Source: Microbacterium sp. Leaf159 (GTDB lineage Bacteria > Actinomycetota > Actinomycetes > Actinomycetales > Microbacteriaceae). Taken from it: 64,000 nt of DNA. The notes under the pieces were generated by a model. The model did not search any database. It worked only from the letters and a program-made list of their open reading frames with translations, and was not told where the DNA came from. The stretch spans positions 2,641,064 through 2,705,063 of the forward strand of contig NZ_LMOU01000001.1 in NCBI RefSeq assembly GCF_001423615.1, given 5' to 3'. Positions 17,182-24,916 of the stretch are shown here, piece by piece (position 1 is the stretch's first letter; every line of letters starts with the position of its first letter). The position numbers and the translations under genes were made by a program.

Positions 17182-19305
17182 ATGAGCGAACTCGTCCACC
17201 TGACCTCGGCCGGCGTGAGCGTCGTCATCGACACGACGAGTGCGCGCCTGCTGCACTGGGGTGCGGCGCTCGATCCCGCCGACCTCGAGGCGCTCGCCGG
17301 ATCGTCGCGCGGCTCGGTGACGTTCAGCTCGTTCGACGCCCCGCGCACCTTCCCGCTGCTGGCCGTCGAGGCCGACGGGTGGTCGGGTGCGCCGGCTCTC
17401 GCCTGGCACCGGGGTGGTCTGCACAGTGCTCCGCTGCTGCGGTCGGTCGGGTGGGAGGCGGCGGAGACGTCGGTGCGGGCGGAGTTCGCGGATGCAGCGG
17501 CCGGGGCCTCCGTCGTCCTCGATCTCGAGCTGGATGCCGTCGGCGTGCTCACCGCCCAGGTGTCGGTGACGAGCACCGCCGGCGAGCAGGCCGAGCCGCT
17601 CGACCTGATCGCCGCACGCATCCTGCTCCCGATTCCCGCTCAAGCGACCGAGGTGCTCGACCACACCGGACGCTGGACGGGCGAGCGGCACCCGCAACGG
17701 GGTGCCCTGCGCCACGGAGCGCATCTGCGTCAGGTGCGCCGCGGTCGCGGTGGCCACGATGCCCCGTACCTGACCGCGGTCGGCACCGACGGGTTCGGCT
17801 TCCGTCGGGGGGAGCTGTGGACCGCGCACGTCGCGTGGAGCGGCGACCTCGAGGTCGGGGTCGAGAGGCTGCCCGAGGGTGCCGGCGTGCACGGCGCGGT
17901 GCTCGGCGGGGGAGAGCTGCTGCTGCCCGGCGAGATCCGGCTCGCGGCCGGCGAGACCTACGTGTCTCCTTGGGTGTTCCTGACCTATGGCGAGAGCGGC
18001 CTCGACTCGGTGTCCGCCCGCCTGCATCAGAGCGTCCGGGCGTTCTCGGCGCACCCCACCCCACCGCGCCCCCTCGTGCTCAACACGTGGGAGGCCGTGT
18101 ACTTCGATCACGACCCGGCGAAGATCATCGAGCTCGCCGAGGCCGCGGCATCCGTCGGCGTCGAGCGGTTCGTGCTCGACGACGGCTGGTTCCGCGGTCG
18201 CCCCGACGACCGGTCGGGGCTCGGCGACTGGTACATCGATCACGCCAAGTGGCCCGAGGGCCTGCGGCCGCTCGCCGAGCACGTGCACTCTCTCGGCATG
18301 CAGTTCGGGCTCTGGTTCGAACCCGAGATGGTGAACCCGGTGTCCGACCTCGCCGCACGGCATCCGGACTGGGTGCTGCAGGCATCCCCCGACTCACCCA
18401 CCTGGCGGCACCAGAAGGTGCTCGACCTCGCGAACCCGGATGCCGCGGCCCACCTGCTCGAACGCCTCGACGCCCTGGTCTCTGAGATCGGGATCGACTT
18501 CATCAAGTGGGACCACAACCGCGACCTGCATGCGGCGGTGTCGCCGCACACGGGCCGAGCGTCGGTGCACGCTCAGACCACCGCGTTCTACGCCCTGCTC
18601 GACGCACTGCGCGAGCGGCATCCGGCACTCGAGATCGAATCCTGCGCGAGCGGAGGTGCCCGCGTCGACCTCGGTGTGCTGCAGCGCACGCAGCGCGTGT
18701 GGGCCTCTGACTCGAACGACCCGGTCGAGCGTCAGCGCATCCAGCGGTGGACGGGCACGCTCGTGCCGCCGGAGGTCGTGGGCTCGCACGTGGGCCCGCC
18801 GATCGCCGAGACCACGCACCGCGCGGCATCCCTGCCGTTCCGCATGACGACCGCGCTGTTCGGCCACGCCGGCATCGAGTGGGACATCACCGGATGCACC
18901 GACGACGAGCGTGCGGCGCTGACGCGCTGGACCGCTCTGTATCGCGAGCTGCGTCCGCTGCTGCACGCGGGCGTCACCGTGCGCAGTGACGAGGTCGACG
19001 ACGAGACCCTGCTGCACGGCGTCGTCGCGGTCGACGGTTCGCGGGGTGTGTTCGCGTGGGTGCGCCTGGGGGCATCGGTCGACGGCTTCACCCCGCGCAC
19101 CCGCATCCCCGGACTGCAGTCGGGGGAGCGGTACAGGCTGCGCGTGCGCGAGGACCTCGGAGCGGTGTCGCGTCACCAGGTCGCGGACCCCGCCTGGCTG
19201 GATGCCGGGATCGAGGCCACCGGCTCGTTCTTCGAATCCGTCGGAGTGCCCCTGCCGCTGCTGGCACCGGGGGCGGCGCTGCTGCTCGAGGCCGTTCGAG
19301 TCTGA
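17182..19305 (+). CDS. GH36 alpha-galactosidase
   Basis: This 707-residue cytoplasmic enzyme of the large GH36 type should remove alpha-linked galactose from melibiose- or raffinose-like sugars. Landmarks are RFVLDDGWFRGR near residue 330, nucleophile Asp444 in IKWDHNRDL, and acid/base Asp510 in WASDSND after the ESCASGGARVDLG motif. An N-terminal beta-sandwich (residues 1-290) and a C-terminal beta domain flank the barrel. The ATG at 17182 has GGAG (17172-17175) upstream. It lies 14 bases after a strong terminator. The neighbouring beta-galactosidase suggests mixed galactoside use. Confidence 0.92.
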   Translation: MSELVHLTSAGVSVVIDTTSARLLHWGAALDPADLEALAGSSRGSVTFSSFDAPRTFPLLAVEADGWSGAPALAWHRGGLHSAPLLRSVGWEAAETSVRAEFADAAAGASVVLDLELDAVGVLTAQVSVTSTAGEQAEPLDLIAARILLPIPAQATEVLDHTGRWTGERHPQRGALRHGAHLRQVRRGRGGHDAPYLTAVGTDGFGFRRGELWTAHVAWSGDLEVGVERLPEGAGVHGAVLGGGELLLPGEIRLAAGETYVSPWVFLTYGESGLDSVSARLHQSVRAFSAHPTPPRPLVLNTWEAVYFDHDPAKIIELAEAAASVGVERFVLDDGWFRGRPDDRSGLGDWYIDHAKWPEGLRPLAEHVHSLGMQFGLWFEPEMVNPVSDLAARHPDWVLQASPDSPTWRHQKVLDLANPDAAAHLLERLDALVSEIGIDFIKWDHNRDLHAAVSPHTGRASVHAQTTAFYALLDALRERHPALEIESCASGGARVDLGVLQRTQRVWASDSNDPVERQRIQRWTGTLVPPEVVGSHVGPPIAETTHRAASLPFRMTTALFGHAGIEWDITGCTDDERAALTRWTALYRELRPLLHAGVTVRSDEVDDETLLHGVVAVDGSRGVFAWVRLGASVDGFTPRTRIPGLQSGERYRLRVREDLGAVSRHQVADPAWLDAGIEATGSFFESVGVPLPLLAPGAALLLEAVRV

Positions 19306-19336
19306 ACGGGTCGTTCGGGGGTGACTCGGGCCATGC

Positions 19337-19483
19337 TAAACTGACTCCTTGTCTGCGCACACTCCTGTGCGTAGTTCGCGTGCTTCCCCCTCTTCCACCG
19401 AGAGATCGGCGATGCGGGGTGGCGCGCAGACAAGGGATCTTGGGTGAGGCCGTCCGGCCTCACGGTATAGAAGGAGTCACATC
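19337..19483 (+). promoter_or_regulatory. Promoter and structured leader of rpmB
   Basis: TAAACT at 19337-19342 is a plausible -10 element, placing the transcript start near 19349. The first bases (19348-19358, CTTGTCTGCGC) are exactly complementary to 19424-19434, giving an 11-bp stem around about 65 bases. A small hairpin (CGCAC 19356-19360 with GTGCG 19367-19371) shares bases with that stem, so the two are partly exclusive. A second hairpin (GTGAGGCC 19444-19451 with GGCCTCAC 19456-19463) sits just before AAGGAG at 19471-19476. This looks like a cis-regulatory leader. No Zur-type box is visible. Confidence 0.55.
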
Positions 19484-19720
19484 ATGGCAGCAGTGTGCCA
19501 GGTGACAGGAGCTGTTCCCGGCTTCGGTCACAACGTCTCGCACTCGCACCGCCGGACGAAGCGTCGCTTCGACCCGAACGTGCAGAAGAAGACCTATTTC
19601 GTCGCTTCGCTCGGTCGTAAGATCACGCTCAACGTGTCCGCCAAGGGCATCAAGGTGATCGACGTCCGCGGCATCGAGAACGTGGTCAAGGACCTCCAGG
19701 CGAAGGGTGTGAAGCTCTAA
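19484..19720 (+). CDS. rpmB: Large ribosomal subunit protein bL28, zinc-free type
   Basis: This 78-residue protein of the 50S subunit has the L28 pattern [20 protein letters not shown], and the conserved RRFDPN follows. Zinc-ribbon forms carry CxxC pairs, but here the first pair is CQVT and the second is absent, so this is the C-minus form. In several actinobacteria such forms are Zur-repressed paralogues; here no Zur box is seen and it could be the only copy. AAGGAG precedes the ATG. The stop overlaps the L33 start. Confidence 0.95.
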   Translation: MAAVCQVTGAVPGFGHNVSHSHRRTKRRFDPNVQKKTYFVASLGRKITLNVSAKGIKVIDVRGIENVVKDLQAKGVKL

Positions 19721-19890
19721 TGGCCAAGAAGGCTCAGGACGTACGTCCGATCATCAAGCTGCGCTCGACGGCAGGTACGGGTTACACGTACGTGACGAAG
19801 AAGAACCGCCGCAACACCCCCGACCGCCTCGTGCTCAAGAAGTACGACCCGGTCATCCGTCAGCACGTCGAATTCCGAGAGGAGCGTTGA
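19720..19890 (+). CDS. rpmG: Large ribosomal subunit protein bL33, zinc-free type
   Basis: The 56-residue product begins [19 protein letters not shown] and ends HVEFREER. It contains no cysteine, so it is the C-minus form of L33 that does not bind zinc. The family signature region [17 protein letters not shown] is intact. The ATG shares a base with the rpmB stop (TAATG). GAGAGGAG near its 3' end serves as the ribosome site for rpsN. Confidence 0.95.
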   Translation: MAKKAQDVRPIIKLRSTAGTGYTYVTKKNRRNTPDRLVLKKYDPVIRQHVEFREER

Positions 19891-19893
19891 TCA

Positions 19894-20199
19894 ATGGCTA
19901 AGAAGAGCAAGATCGCTCGCAACGAGCAGCGCAAGGTCATCGTCGAGCGTTACGCAGAGCGTCGCGCCGAGCTGAAGAAGACCCTGGTCGACCCGAACGC
20001 CACCGACGAGGCCCGCGAGGCCGCACGCCTCGGCCTGCAGAAGCTGCCGCGCAACGCGTCGCCGGCTCGCGTGCGTTCGCGCGACGTCATCGACGGCCGC
20101 CCCCGCGGTGTCCTCACGAAGTTCGGCATCTCGCGTGTCCGCTTCCGTGACATGGCACACCGTGGCGAGCTGCCGGGTGTCACCAAGTCGAGCTGGTAA
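19894..20199 (+). CDS. rpsN: Small ribosomal subunit protein uS14, long zinc-free type
   Basis: At 101 residues this is the long S14 form, which lacks the CxxC-CxxC zinc site of the 61-residue version. Landmarks are [14 protein letters not shown] at the start, and [14 protein letters not shown] and [24 protein letters not shown] at the end. It is the third gene of the rpmB-rpmG-rpsN operon, four bases after rpmG. Together the three would let ribosomes form without spending zinc. A UUCG-loop terminator follows. Confidence 0.95.
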   Translation: MAKKSKIARNEQRKVIVERYAERRAELKKTLVDPNATDEAREAARLGLQKLPRNASPARVRSRDVIDGRPRGVLTKFGISRVRFRDMAHRGELPGVTKSSW

Positions 20200-20216
20200 G
20201 TCTCAGCAGACAAGCC

Positions 20217-20252
20217 GAAAGGGGCGAGGATCTTCGGATCCTCGCCCCTTTC
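20217..20252 (+). terminator. UUCG-loop terminator after rpsN
   Basis: A perfect 16-bp stem (20217-20232 with 20237-20252) closed by a TTCG tetraloop follows the rpsN stop by 17 bases. The arm starts GAAAGGGGCGAGGATC, and the 3' side ends in CCCCTTTC. The T-run is only three bases. A near copy lies at 20929-20958 on the other side of the next gene. Confidence 0.85.
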
Positions 20253-20306
20253 GCTGTGTTCGGGGTGGAGTGTGCGTCCTGGACTGGGCGCCTTCGTCGA
20301 CGGCGA

Positions 20307-20341
20307 GAAATATTAATACTTGGAATTGGTGAAATATTAAT
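20307..20341 (+). promoter_or_regulatory. AT-rich direct repeat upstream of the LAATG protein
   Basis: The 11-base sequence GAAATATTAAT occurs at 20307-20317 and again at 20331-20341, 24 bases apart, in a stretch of unusually low GC for this genome. It lies about 100 bases before the start of the small surface protein gene and after the rpsN terminator. It could be a promoter region or the site of a regulator or nucleoid protein. No specific binder can be named. Confidence 0.5.
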
Positions 20342-20437
20342 GTATTCTTGGGGTATCAGCCACCCGCTGATCCGTCGGACCGAGAATTCTGAGCCGGCGC
20401 ACGCGACATCATCGCGATGACCCCTCGAAGGACTCTC

Positions 20438-20911
20438 ATGACCTCCGCAAGCTTCCGCGCACGACGCCCGCGCGTAACCTCGCCCGCCGTGCCTGCTCTC
20501 CTCGTGAGCGTCGTCCTCGTGGCGGCATCGGTCGGTGTCGGTGTCGGAGTCGGTGTGGCCCCGGCATCCGCCTCCCTCCTTTCCGCCGAAGAGAGCATCG
20601 CCGTGCAGCCGAGTACCGACCGCGTCGGCAATGTCAGCACGCCGGTCGCCGTCAGCATCCTCACGACTTCCGCTCCGGGTCCCCAGCCCGGTGACGGATC
20701 CACTCCGGAGGCGGGCCCCCCGCCCGCATCCGGAACCGCTGCCGATCCGATCTCCCCATCGGATGCGTCTGCGCCCTTGCCGGCGCCGACGCGGGCGGCG
20801 GCGTTGGCTGCCACGGGCGGTGACGTCGACGGCATCCTTCTGGGTGTCGGCGGACTCCTGCTCGTCGCCGGCATCCTGTCTCTCGCGATTCCCCGTCGCA
20901 GAGTGCAGTAA
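20438..20911 (+). CDS. Small secreted protein with LAATG (class E) sorting signal
   Basis: This 157-residue protein has an N-terminal signal peptide (hydrophobic run to about residue 42, APASAS cleavage region) and a low-complexity Pro/Ser/Ala/Thr middle of about 80 residues with no recognisable domain. Its sorting signal is LAATG (residues 123-127), a hydrophobic stretch, and RRRVQ at the end. LAxTG is the motif used by class E sortases of high-GC Gram-positives. The ATG at 20438 is preferred over 20417 because GAAGGA (20426-20431) precedes it. No sortase gene is in the window. Confidence 0.75.
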   Translation: MTSASFRARRPRVTSPAVPALLVSVVLVAASVGVGVGVGVAPASASLLSAEESIAVQPSTDRVGNVSTPVAVSILTTSAPGPQPGDGSTPEAGPPPASGTAADPISPSDASAPLPAPTRAAALAATGGDVDGILLGVGGLLLVAGILSLAIPRRRVQ

Positions 20912-20928
20912 GCCGTCAGACAGCCGGG

Positions 20929-20960
20929 AGGGGCGAGGGTCTTCGGGCCCTCGCCCCTTT
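20929..20960 (+). terminator. UUCG-loop terminator after the LAATG protein gene
   Basis: A 13-bp stem (20929-20941 with 20946-20958, one G-T pair) is closed by TTCG and ends in TTT. Its sequence closely matches the rpsN terminator at 20217-20252, sharing GGGGCGAGG, TCTTCGG and CCTCGCCCCTTT. It lies 17 bases after the stop codon. Confidence 0.85.
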
Positions 20961-20999
20961 CGTACTTCCGCGGGCGTGCCGCGCGCCGCCCACAGCTTC

Positions 21000-21088
21000 G
21001 CGCCTGACCGCCGGGAGGAGAACTGCGGCTCGGGAGGAGTGAAGCAGCGGATCCGTCCTCCCGAAGCGCAGTTCTCCTCCCTAGGCGC
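21000..21088. repeat. Long palindromic repeat, copy 1 (left of the AbiEi/DUF559 gene)
   Basis: Arms of 26 bases at 21013-21038 and 21056-21081 match at 24 positions, with an outer 6-base pair (GCGCCT 21000-21005 with AGGCGC 21083-21088). The arm core GGGAGGAGAACTGCG is identical to that of copy 2 at 22079. The gap from 20912 to 21237 holds only the preceding terminator, this element and about 150 bases of unassigned sequence. No T-run follows. A dispersed REP- or MITE-like element is likely. Confidence 0.8.
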
Positions 21089-21237
21089 GTAAAGGCGGTG
21101 CCGAGTTGCACGACGGGACGGGAAGGCGTCGGCACGCGGCGGCGCCTCTTCTGCACACTGCGGCGATCGACCAGGGCGATACACGATTCGCGGGATTCGC
21201 GCGAAGTTCGGATGTCGCCATCGGCGATCCTCGATCC

Positions 21238-22062
21238 GTGACCCTGACACAGGCCTTGGCTCAGCGCGACGGCGTGGCACGTACTGAGACGCTGCGCCGA
21301 CTCGGCGTGAGCCGCCACGCCATTCGGTCCGCGGTGCAACGGGGTGAGGTCATCTCCGTCCGCCGGGGGTGGGTCGCGTTGCCGGGCGCCGACCCGATGC
21401 TTATGGCCGCTGCGCGCCGCGGGGTGGTCCTGAGCTGCGTCACTCTTGCGGCGCGAAGGGGGCTGTGGGTGCTCGACGCCTCCGAACCGCATGTCGCCGC
21501 ACCGGCGAGGTCGGGTCATGTGACTGTCTCGCACGGAACGATTCACTGGAATGAGCCGGTGTTTCCGAGGAACCCCGACTCACGGGAGGATTCACTCGAG
21601 AATGCGCTGATCGTGGTCGCAGGGTGCCAGCCCTACGAGAGCGCGCTGGCGACGTGGGAGTCGGCGATGCGGCAGAATCTCGTGGACCCCGGAATGCTCG
21701 AGCGAGCTCCGCTGCCGCCGAAGGCGAGACGCCTTCTCGCCGATGCCCGCCCTTTCGCCGATTCCGGCACGGAGAGCATCTTTCAGACACGGCTGAGATG
21801 GTTGGGAATCCCTGTCGTGCCACAGGTCTGGATACTCGGGCATCGGGTCGACTTCGTCATCGGCGAGCGTCTCGTCGTCCAGATCGACGGCGGGCATCAT
21901 GTCGGACATCAGCGCACGAGCGACATCGCCCACGACGCCCTGCTGAAGCTGCACGGCTATCACGTGATCCGCATCGGCTACGACCAGCTGATGGGTCAGT
22001 GGGCACAGGTGCAGCAGGTGATTCTGGCCGCCATCGGGCAGCGACTCCATGTTGCTGCATGA
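21238..22062 (+). CDS. AbiEi-like winged-helix protein fused to DUF559 endonuclease-fold domain
   Basis: The N-terminus (residues 1-50; ALAQRDGVARTETLRRLGVSRHAIRSA) looks like the winged helix of AbiEi-type antitoxins. The C-terminal 100 residues match DUF559, a Vsr/PD-(D/E)XK-like fold: SGTESIFQTRLRW, then HRVDFVIGERLVVQIDGGHH, with the acidic residues and Gln-x-Asp in the expected places. No AbiEii toxin gene adjoins, so it is not a classical toxin-antitoxin pair. The GTG at 21238 fits the family start; a TTG at 21106 would extend it into the repeat region. It is bracketed by two copies of a palindromic repeat. Confidence 0.7.
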   Translation: MTLTQALAQRDGVARTETLRRLGVSRHAIRSAVQRGEVISVRRGWVALPGADPMLMAAARRGVVLSCVTLAARRGLWVLDASEPHVAAPARSGHVTVSHGTIHWNEPVFPRNPDSREDSLENALIVVAGCQPYESALATWESAMRQNLVDPGMLERAPLPPKARRLLADARPFADSGTESIFQTRLRWLGIPVVPQVWILGHRVDFVIGERLVVQIDGGHHVGHQRTSDIAHDALLKLHGYHVIRIGYDQLMGQWAQVQQVILAAIGQRLHVAA

Positions 22063-22078
22063 GTGCGGCCTGACACCC

Positions 22079-22147
22079 GGGAGGAGAACTGCGCCTCGGG
22101 AGGAGAGAATCCGTGGATCTCTCCTCCCGAGACGCAGTTCTCCTCCC
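22079..22147. repeat. Long palindromic repeat, copy 2 (right of the AbiEi/DUF559 gene)
   Basis: Arms of 30 bases at 22079-22108 and 22118-22147 match at 29 positions around a 9-base loop. The arm begins GGGAGGAGAACTGCG, the same as copy 1 about 1.07 kb upstream. Each arm itself contains GGGAGGAG twice. It lies between the convergent DUF559 and alpha/beta hydrolase genes, so termination in both directions is an alternative role, though no T-run is present. Confidence 0.85.
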
Positions 22148-22212
22148 GAGGGGCAGCCCTGATCGAGAAGCGTGACGCAGCGAGGGTGCCCCAGAGGGGC
22201 AACACCCACGCA

Positions 22213-23037
22213 TCACACGGATGCTGTCGCGTGCGCCACCGCCCAGGTCAGGGCGTAGTCGGCGATCTCCTCCCAGCCGTCCTGGCTGACGAGCCGGTGG
22301 GTGCGGCCGGCGTATTCCTTGTACTCGACGATGGCGGGGCTGCCGGAGGAGCGGTACTTCTTGACGATCGCCCGACCGATGGCCGGCGGCACGACGTGGT
22401 CGATCTCACCGGTGATGACGAGCAGCGGGGCGCGGTCGGCGCGGGTGTAGTCGACGTGAGTGACTCCGCCCTTCTCGTTGAGCACCGAGGTGACCCCCTC
22501 GAAGAAGACCTTGTTGTAGGAGTTCACCGCCGACTCCTCCCACAGGGCGTCGGATTCCGCGCGCGACAGGTCGTTGCCGAACGTGAAGTGGAAGTGGCGC
22601 TTCGACAGCGGCTTGGCGCCGTTGCGGCCGAACGGGTTCGACAGGATCGGCGTTCCGGTCCAGAGCGTCGAGAGGGGGAGCGCGGTGACGCCGGCGGTCT
22701 GTCCGGGGGCGACGCCCACGTAGGCGGCGCCGAGTCCGCGGTCGGCGAGCATCTGGGTGAGAACCCCGCCGAAGGAGTGGCCCATGATGATCGGCTTCAC
22801 GGGGAGTGCGCGGATGATGCGCTCGTAGTTGTCGGCGATCTGCTTCAGGCCGATGCCCTTCAGTGCCGACGGGTCGCGGCGGATGTCTTCGACCGAGCGG
22901 TCGTCGATGCCGGGCCAGCCGGGAACGATCACTTCGTGGCCCTGGGCCCGGAAGTGCTCCGCCCACGTGTTCCAGCTCTTGGGTGTCATCCAGAGTCCGT
23001 GGATGAGGATGATCGGGGTCTTCTCGGTGCTGCTCAT
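22213..23037 (-). CDS. Alpha/beta-fold hydrolase
   Basis: The 274-residue protein has the complete alpha/beta-hydrolase triad pattern: oxyanion region ILIHGLWMTPKSW (residues 10-22), nucleophile elbow GHSFGG, acid in VITGEIDHVVP, and His in AGRTHRL near residue 251. There is no signal peptide, so it is cytoplasmic. AAGGAGA (complement of 23045-23051) precedes the ATG. It is divergent from a TetR regulator with a palindromic operator between them, suggesting substrate- or stress-induced expression. The substrate (ester, lactone or haloalkane-like) cannot be told. Confidence 0.88.
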   Translation of the reverse strand: MSSTEKTPIILIHGLWMTPKSWNTWAEHFRAQGHEVIVPGWPGIDDRSVEDIRRDPSALKGIGLKQIADNYERIIRALPVKPIIMGHSFGGVLTQMLADRGLGAAYVGVAPGQTAGVTALPLSTLWTGTPILSNPFGRNGAKPLSKRHFHFTFGNDLSRAESDALWEESAVNSYNKVFFEGVTSVLNEKGGVTHVDYTRADRAPLLVITGEIDHVVPPAIGRAIVKKYRSSGSPAIVEYKEYAGRTHRLVSQDGWEEIADYALTWAVAHATASV

Positions 23038-23090
23038 TGTCTCTTCTCCTTTTTCTGCCCCCGCCCGGTGCGAGTGCGTTACGCTGATAG

Positions 23091-23110
23091 TAGACCGAAC
23101 GTTCTATCTA
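23091..23110. promoter_or_regulatory. TetR-type operator between hydrolase and regulator genes
   Basis: The central GAACGTTC (23097-23104) is a perfect palindrome. It is extended by TAGA on the left (23091-23094) and TCTA on the right (23107-23110), separated by two unpaired bases on each side. The size and position in the divergent gap are what a TetR dimer needs to control both genes. Confidence 0.65.
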
Positions 23111-23185
23111 CCGCAACCTATTCCCGAAATTCACAAGTCGCGGTTCGAAACCCGGGGTTCGGATGACACGATGAGAGGGATCACC

Positions 23186-23806
23186 ATGGACACCACCACT
23201 CGCACGACGACGACCGACGCTCCGAACGCCGACGCTCCGAAGCGGCCCAGCGCAGCCCGCACTCGGCTGATCGACAGCGCGACGAGGCTCTTCTATGAAG
23301 AGGGGATCCACGCGGTCGGCGTCGATCGGATCATCGAAGAGGCTGCCGTCACCAGGGCCACCCTCTACAACCAGTTCGGCGGCAAGGAGAATCTCGTCCT
23401 CGCCTACCTGCGCAATGAAGACGAGATGCTGCGGTCGATGTTCGCCGAAGCCGGGGCCGAGGTCACCGACCCCGCCCAGCTGGTCGACGCAGTCATCGAG
23501 GGCATCGCCGCCGACATCCGCCTCCGGCACACCCGCGGATGCCCGTTCATCAACGCGGCGGCGGAGTACCCGGATGCCGAGGGGGCCGTGCGCCAGTTGA
23601 TCGAGGAGCACCGGGAGTGGTTCCGCTCCACCCTGCAGGGTGTCGCCGAGCTGGCAGGTCTCGACAGCCCCGCCGAGATCGCGGCCTCGCTCGTGCTGCT
23701 GCGCGATGCGGCCCTCGTCGGGGGCTACCTCGACGGAGAGGACCGCGTCGCTCCGGCCTTCGCGCGCACCGCCCGCTCCGTGGTCGACGCGCACCGCCCG
23801 CGCTGA
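23186..23806 (+). CDS. TetR-family transcriptional regulator
   Basis: This 206-residue regulator has a TetR HTH at about residues 15-62 (LIDSATRLFYEEGIHAVGVD ... VTRATLYNQFGGKENLV) and a helical ligand-binding domain with GCPFINAAAEYPD near residue 121. That pattern is shared with the YcdC/AcrR-like group that also includes LmrA/YxaF relatives. The ATG at 23186 is preferred over 23171 because AGAGGGA lies before it. It most likely represses the divergent alpha/beta hydrolase gene and itself through the palindrome at 23091-23110. Confidence 0.88.
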   Translation: MDTTTRTTTTDAPNADAPKRPSAARTRLIDSATRLFYEEGIHAVGVDRIIEEAAVTRATLYNQFGGKENLVLAYLRNEDEMLRSMFAEAGAEVTDPAQLVDAVIEGIAADIRLRHTRGCPFINAAAEYPDAEGAVRQLIEEHREWFRSTLQGVAELAGLDSPAEIAASLVLLRDAALVGGYLDGEDRVAPAFARTARSVVDAHRPR

Positions 23807-23900
23807 CCTCGGGCGACACATCAGCTCTCGATCCTTTGCCTGACCCGATATATCGCGCTAGTCTCCCCTGCGGAATTGCTCACGACCGAGGGGGGACCTC

Positions 23901-24728
23901 ATGGCGGCGAAGATCGACCGCAGACTCATCAACCGTCACCTGCGCACGCGTAACGTGCTGGTGCTCACGCTGGTGTTCTTCACCGCTGTCATCGGGTTCA
24001 TCGGCGTCAACAACGTCATCGACCTCAGCCGCGACCTCACCGCGTCGTATGTCTCGACCACGGGCCAGGTGATCGAGGAGGAGACGCGACAGGTACGCGA
24101 GGGATCGCGCCGCAACCGTCACTGGGTGGACCGCCGCTTCGTGACGATCGAGTACTCGCTCGAAGGAAAGATCGGCAGCGACTCGGTCCGCAGCGACGAC
24201 CTGCAGGTGGGTGAGAGCCTTCCGATCTGGGTCGAGACGCGCGACGGGGACGTGCGCACCGAAGCGCCGGCCGGGCCCGACTTCTGGCAGTGGTTCTGGG
24301 CCGTCACGATGACGCTGCTCACTCTGCTGATCGTGTGGTGGCTGGTCGCCGCGGTGCGGACCAGCGTCCGCCTGCTCGCGTTCTCGCCGGAGAAGCGCGA
24401 GCCGGACTTCGTGTTCGCGCTGCAGGGGATCACCCAGGTGCCGGGGGCCAAGAAACCCACGCTGAAGCTCTCGGGCGTGATGGAGGCGAACTCCATCGAG
24501 AAACGCGTCGGGGAGCGGACCGAGCTCACCGTGCGCACCTCGAATGCTCCGCAGGCGCAGACCTACCCGCCGCGCTTCACCGGCTACTACGTCAATCCCG
24601 GTGCTGCGAGCGTCACGGTGGTGCTGCACGCGGTCGAGCTCGACGCCTGGTTCGCCGCGGATCTGACGTATCCTGCCGAACTCGAGGCGATCGCGCAGGG
24701 CAAGGCGAAGCCCGAAGCAGGCGCCTGA
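23901..24728 (+). CDS. DUF3592-like membrane protein
   Basis: The 275-residue protein has one transmembrane segment at about residues 19-39 and a second at about 136-158. Between them is an extracytoplasmic DUF3592-type domain: VSTTGQVIEEETRQV, then RRFVTIEYSLEGK, and VGESLPIWVETRDGDV. The cytoplasmic C-terminal part is unlike known enzymes. The function of the family is unknown. It stands alone between the TetR gene and hup. GAGGGGG (23889-23895) serves as a ribosome site. Confidence 0.72.
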   Translation: MAAKIDRRLINRHLRTRNVLVLTLVFFTAVIGFIGVNNVIDLSRDLTASYVSTTGQVIEEETRQVREGSRRNRHWVDRRFVTIEYSLEGKIGSDSVRSDDLQVGESLPIWVETRDGDVRTEAPAGPDFWQWFWAVTMTLLTLLIVWWLVAAVRTSVRLLAFSPEKREPDFVFALQGITQVPGAKKPTLKLSGVMEANSIEKRVGERTELTVRTSNAPQAQTYPPRFTGYYVNPGAASVTVVLHAVELDAWFAADLTYPAELEAIAQGKAKPEAGA

Positions 24729-24916
24729 TAAGGCGCCACACGAGTCACATTCGTCACTTCTGCCCCACGACACGCCGCCGAAAAGCCCAAAACCCGCGAA
24801 ATGACGCGGAAATGTGGGTGGCGGTTGATACATTCAAGGCGGTCACTCGACCAACGGAGGGCATCAGCCCCCCGAACACCAACGATGCGACGGGAACCTC
24901 GTCGCTGGAGGATGAC

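Noticed and set aside
19484..20199. Zur-repressed zinc-free ribosomal paralogue operon
   Set aside because: The proteins lack zinc cysteines, but no TAATG...CATTA-type box is seen upstream, and it could be the only copy. Left open rather than claimed.
21238..22062. Classical type IV toxin-antitoxin (AbiEi/AbiEii) pair
   Set aside because: Only the antitoxin-like winged helix is present, fused to a nuclease-fold domain, and no adjacent toxin-like gene exists.
21000..22147. CRISPR array
   Set aside because: Only two palindromic copies about 1 kb apart with a gene between them, no regular spacers and no cas genes.
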